The translations under genes and the position numbers were made by a program. The notes under the pieces were generated by a model that worked only from the letters and a program-made list of their open reading frames with translations, was not told the DNA's origin and made no database searches. From the NCBI GenBank assembly GCA_965223735.1, contig OZ245010.1, forward strand, positions 434,001 through 498,000: a DNA stretch of 64,000 bases, read 5' to 3'. The DNA is from CAYFZO01 sp965223735. Its GTDB lineage: Bacteria; Pseudomonadota; Gammaproteobacteria; Poriferisulfidales; Oxydemutatoraceae. How positions within the stretch are numbered: the stretch's first letter is position 1; each line of letters starts with the position of its first letter. Of this stretch, positions 62,065 through 64,000 are shown in pieces.

Positions 62065-62990
62065 AAGTCAATGACCTGCCCGTCGTACGACACCTGCCAC
62101 CCCGCGTCTTCGACAATCCTGCGTTCGGGCGAATCTTCAATCAGCACCGGGTTGGTGTTGTTGATATGGATATAGACCTTGCGCTCGGCCGCAACGTCGC
62201 GAAAGGCCGCGAGCGAACCGTCTTCGCCGTCCATGCTTATATGCCCCATCCTTGCGCCGGTCTTGTGGCCGACACCGGCGGTGATCATCTCGTCGTCGCG
62301 GAACAACGTACCGTCAAAGAGCACCAAGTCGGCGCCGTCGAGACGCCGCTTGAGGTCGTCGGGCAGACCGGCGCAACCGGGTATGTAATGGAACGCGGCG
62401 TTTCCGTGCAAACTGCGGACATGCAGGCCGATCGTATCGCCTTCGCGGGTGCCGAAATTCACTCCCCGGCTTTGGTCCTCCATGAACAACGCGACCTTGC
62501 CGGGCACCGCAAAAGGCTCGATCTCAAGGCCAAGCGGTACGCCTGCGGCGTCGGTGACCTTAAAAGGCGACGACAATTCAAAAGTGTCGCGCTTGACGTA
62601 GTCGGGATTGAGTACATTGAAAATCGGGTTGTCCGCGAGAATCGCCTGCACCCTGTCCGAAGCATAGAGCCGGAAGGGCTCACTCTCGCGCATTGTTAAA
62701 AGCCCGGCGATATGATCCACGTCGCCGTTGGTCAGCACCACGGCCTTGATCGGGCTGCTTCTGAGCCCTTCGCGGGGATGCAACGGCTCGGTCTGATTAA
62801 TCTGCTGGCGCAGGTCGGGCGAGCAGTTTAAGAGAGCAAAGTTTTTGCCGTCTGCGGTGACGGCAACGGAAGACTGGGTTCTTGAAAAAGCCCGAGCACT
62901 GTCGCCTCTGGTGAGGCGGCAGTGCTCAGTATTGCAATTCCACTGGGGAAATCCCCCTCCGGCTGCCGCGCCCAGAACGATGATGCGCAT
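62061..62990 (-). CDS. pqqB: PqqB, metallo-beta-lactamase-fold protein of PQQ synthesis
   Basis: Probable hydroxylase acting on the PqqA-derived Glu-Tyr intermediate. The 309 residues begin MRIIVLGAAAGGGFPQWNC, with the family's N-terminal CNTEHC, the metal-site-like NGDVDHIAGLL, and a GHISMDGEDGSLAAF stretch. It follows pqqA after 57 bases, the standard order. Confidence 0.95.
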   Translation of the reverse strand: MRIIVLGAAAGGGFPQWNCNTEHCRLTRGDSARAFSRTQSSVAVTADGKNFALLNCSPDLRQQINQTEPLHPREGLRSSPIKAVVLTNGDVDHIAGLLTMRESEPFRLYASDRVQAILADNPIFNVLNPDYVKRDTFELSSPFKVTDAAGVPLGLEIEPFAVPGKVALFMEDQSRGVNFGTREGDTIGLHVRSLHGNAAFHYIPGCAGLPDDLKRRLDGADLVLFDGTLFRDDEMITAGVGHKTGARMGHISMDGEDGSLAAFRDVAAERKVYIHINNTNPVLIEDSPERRIVEDAGWQVSYDGQVIDL

Positions 62991-63047
62991 GAAATGTATG
63001 CCTCACCGTCCGGCCGCTCGCTTTGGAAACGAACCCCCCTATGGTGA

Positions 63048-63131
63048 TCAGGAAATTTCCGCGCAAGCGTAGCAGTTGATTTCCATACCAACTGCGGTTT
63101 CCTTGATCGAAGGTGTTTTCCACAACTTCAT
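63048..63131 (-). CDS. pqqA: PqqA, precursor peptide of PQQ
   Basis: A 27-residue peptide, MKLWKTPSIKETAVGMEINC then YACAEIS, whose Glu17 and Tyr21 lie in the conserved ExxxY arrangement (EINCY) that becomes PQQ. The ATG at 63131 follows an excellent AAGGAGG. Too small for most gene finders but unmistakable from its place before pqqB and its motif. It carries two cysteines (C20, C23) near the Tyr. Confidence 0.95.
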   Translation of the reverse strand: MKLWKTPSIKETAVGMEINCYACAEIS

Positions 63132-63195
63132 GATGAATCCTCCTTCTGTTAGCTAACATTCCTCGGAGATTGCAACCAACTTAACGGCGGCTCCC

Positions 63196-63208
63196 TGCCA
63201 AGGTGGCA
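63196..63208. promoter_or_regulatory. Palindrome at the predicted pqqA transcription start
   Basis: TGCCA and TGGCA are separated by AGG, lying directly downstream of the -10 box, where a repressor could block transcription. Only one site is visible, so this is tentative. Confidence 0.35.
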
Positions 63209-63210
63209 AC

Positions 63211-63239
63211 ATTATACCTTTTAGGGTAGAAAAGGCCAA
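63211..63239 (-). promoter_or_regulatory. Candidate sigma70 promoter of pqqABCDE
   Basis: TTGGCC (-35, 63234-63239), a 17-base spacer and a perfect TATAAT (-10, 63211-63216) on the minus strand, with a start expected near 63204 and a leader of about 73 nt to the pqqA ATG. Confidence 0.65.
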
Positions 63240-63584
63240 TGAATATTGATGACAATTTTGAATGATCGGCATAGTGAAATCCGATGAAAGCCGCGCCGGA
63301 ACGCCAAAAATCACCCCCCGACCGAAGTCCCGGTACGACTGAGGGAAGCAGGGGTCCTTGGTGGTCAACCGCTGCGCGCCGGCCGCTTTCCGCATCACAC
63401 GCCGCCACGGATACGCGAGGCTTACAAGTCAACCCCCACCCACGAGCTACCTTCCTCCTTTATCGGCCCAGGCCCGAAGCGACAAAACGTTCGGCGATAC
63501 GTAGCCGGCGCGTCGCCTTCCCTCTTCACCGCCCGCACCCGAAGTGCAACAGAACACTTCGGGCATTGCAAAACAGAGATGAAA

Positions 63585-63929
63585 TCAAAAACAGCGGATC
63601 TCGGCTTCAGCTTGCGCCTCTTTAAGTTTCTCGACCGACTTCCTGACCCACTCGACATCACGGAACATCGCGGTGCGCTCACCCGGCATCAACCGCATCC
63701 TCAGAGCGGTTTCGGCGTCAACGTACTGGTCGTAAGGCATCAATTCCGCGATTGCATCCACGGCGCAGGAACATCGGGCGAGCATGATCTCGGATTCACC
63801 GTTACTGCTCATGCAGGCGAACACGAACTCGGCGCGCGCACGGGTCGGAAAGTCATTGGCAAATACCGACGGCAGGCTGAAGGCCAGCCCGAAAACCGCC
63901 GCCGCCACGATGGCCCTGTTGATTGCCAT
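63585..63929 (-). CDS. Small secreted cysteine-containing protein
   Basis: A 114-residue periplasmic protein: signal peptide MAINRAIVAAAVFGLAFSLP...ANA-like ending at FAND, then EFVFACMSSNG, ARCSCAVDAIAELMPYDQYVDAETALRM and a C-terminal CF. Cysteine pairs (C, CSC, C) suggest disulfides, for which the DsbC encoded in this window could serve. Proteins of this pattern occur beside PQQ dehydrogenase genes, to my recollection, but no function is established. It is upstream of pqqA on the same strand, and the neighbouring genes beyond the window end may explain it. Confidence 0.75.
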   Translation of the reverse strand: MAINRAIVAAAVFGLAFSLPSVFANDFPTRARAEFVFACMSSNGESEIMLARCSCAVDAIAELMPYDQYVDAETALRMRLMPGERTAMFRDVEWVRKSVEKLKEAQAEAEIRCF

Positions 63930-64000
63930 AACACATTCTCCACTATTCTTTTGATTTCACAGGCTCGAGACGGTCAAAGGTCATTCGCACAGATTCAAGC

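Larger units (their letters stand above)
63132..63584. other. Upstream region of the pqq operon
   Basis: Contains the candidate pqqA promoter (63211-63239) and a small palindrome (63196-63208). The remaining 340 bases up to the next gene hold short frames on both strands without recognisable homology. Confidence 0.5.

Overview
The window looks like chromosomal DNA of a GC-rich, Gram-negative proteobacterium, most likely gammaproteobacterial. Support comes from BamC, a periplasmic DsbC, lipoproteins with lipoboxes, an outer-membrane porin, the succinylase lysine/diaminopimelate genes, and the classical clusters thrS-infC-rpmI-rplT-pheST-ihfA-merR-tRNA(Pro) and lepB-rnc-era-recO-pdxJ-acpS. Genus and species cannot be read from the sequence.

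Layout. 1-2.5 kb: 5' end of rpsB and two tandem exported FGE-sulfatase-fold proteins, which separate rpsB from map. 2.9-7 kb: map, dapC, dapD, dapE. 7-12.9 kb: a minus-strand lepB-rnc-era-recO-pdxJ-acpS-cysM-exonuclease run; pdxJ carries an exact 51-bp tandem duplication. 13-21 kb: tRNA-Pro, an internally deleted TnpB remnant, then the translation/IHF operon read from thrS, whose infC appears to start at ATC. 21-24.4 kb: tRNA-Val, uvrB and a divergent aminotransferase. 24.7-29.6 kb: a 1439-residue surface protein with Ig-like, SwmB-like, FN3 and leucine-rich domains and a sorting tail, with a run of 27 G just upstream of it. 29.6-36.4 kb: tRNA-Asn, bamC, dapA, peroxiredoxin, PerM-type permease, proS and two lipoproteins. 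36.6-40 kb: a compact operon with an ExbB/TolQ-like channel, an ExbD-like protein fused to a YfaP-like domain, a membrane protein, a lipoprotein and dsbC.

40-64 kb is dominated by genes that accompany PQQ-dependent (often lanthanide-dependent) alcohol dehydrogenases. They include a Ped/Lut-type ABC system (binding protein, beta-propeller protein, ATPase, permease), a c-type cytochrome, a SoxYZ-like carrier, a HExxH protein, a second NitT/TauT-type ABC importer, a porin, a sorbosone-dehydrogenase-like quinoprotein and a complete pqqABCDE operon with a prolyl iminopeptidase. No XoxF/ExaA-type dehydrogenase lies in the window; it may lie outside. Read together, these genes would make PQQ, import a substrate or metal, and pass electrons from periplasmic quinoproteins to cytochrome c.

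Inside this region, 53.2-57.5 kb is a decayed accessory island. It holds frameshifted small coiled-coil membrane proteins, an IS481-like and an IS256-like transposase remnant, and an AT-rich two-gene module of unknown function between imperfect direct repeats. Local tandem duplications (51, 67, 87 and 184 bp periods) recur across the window.
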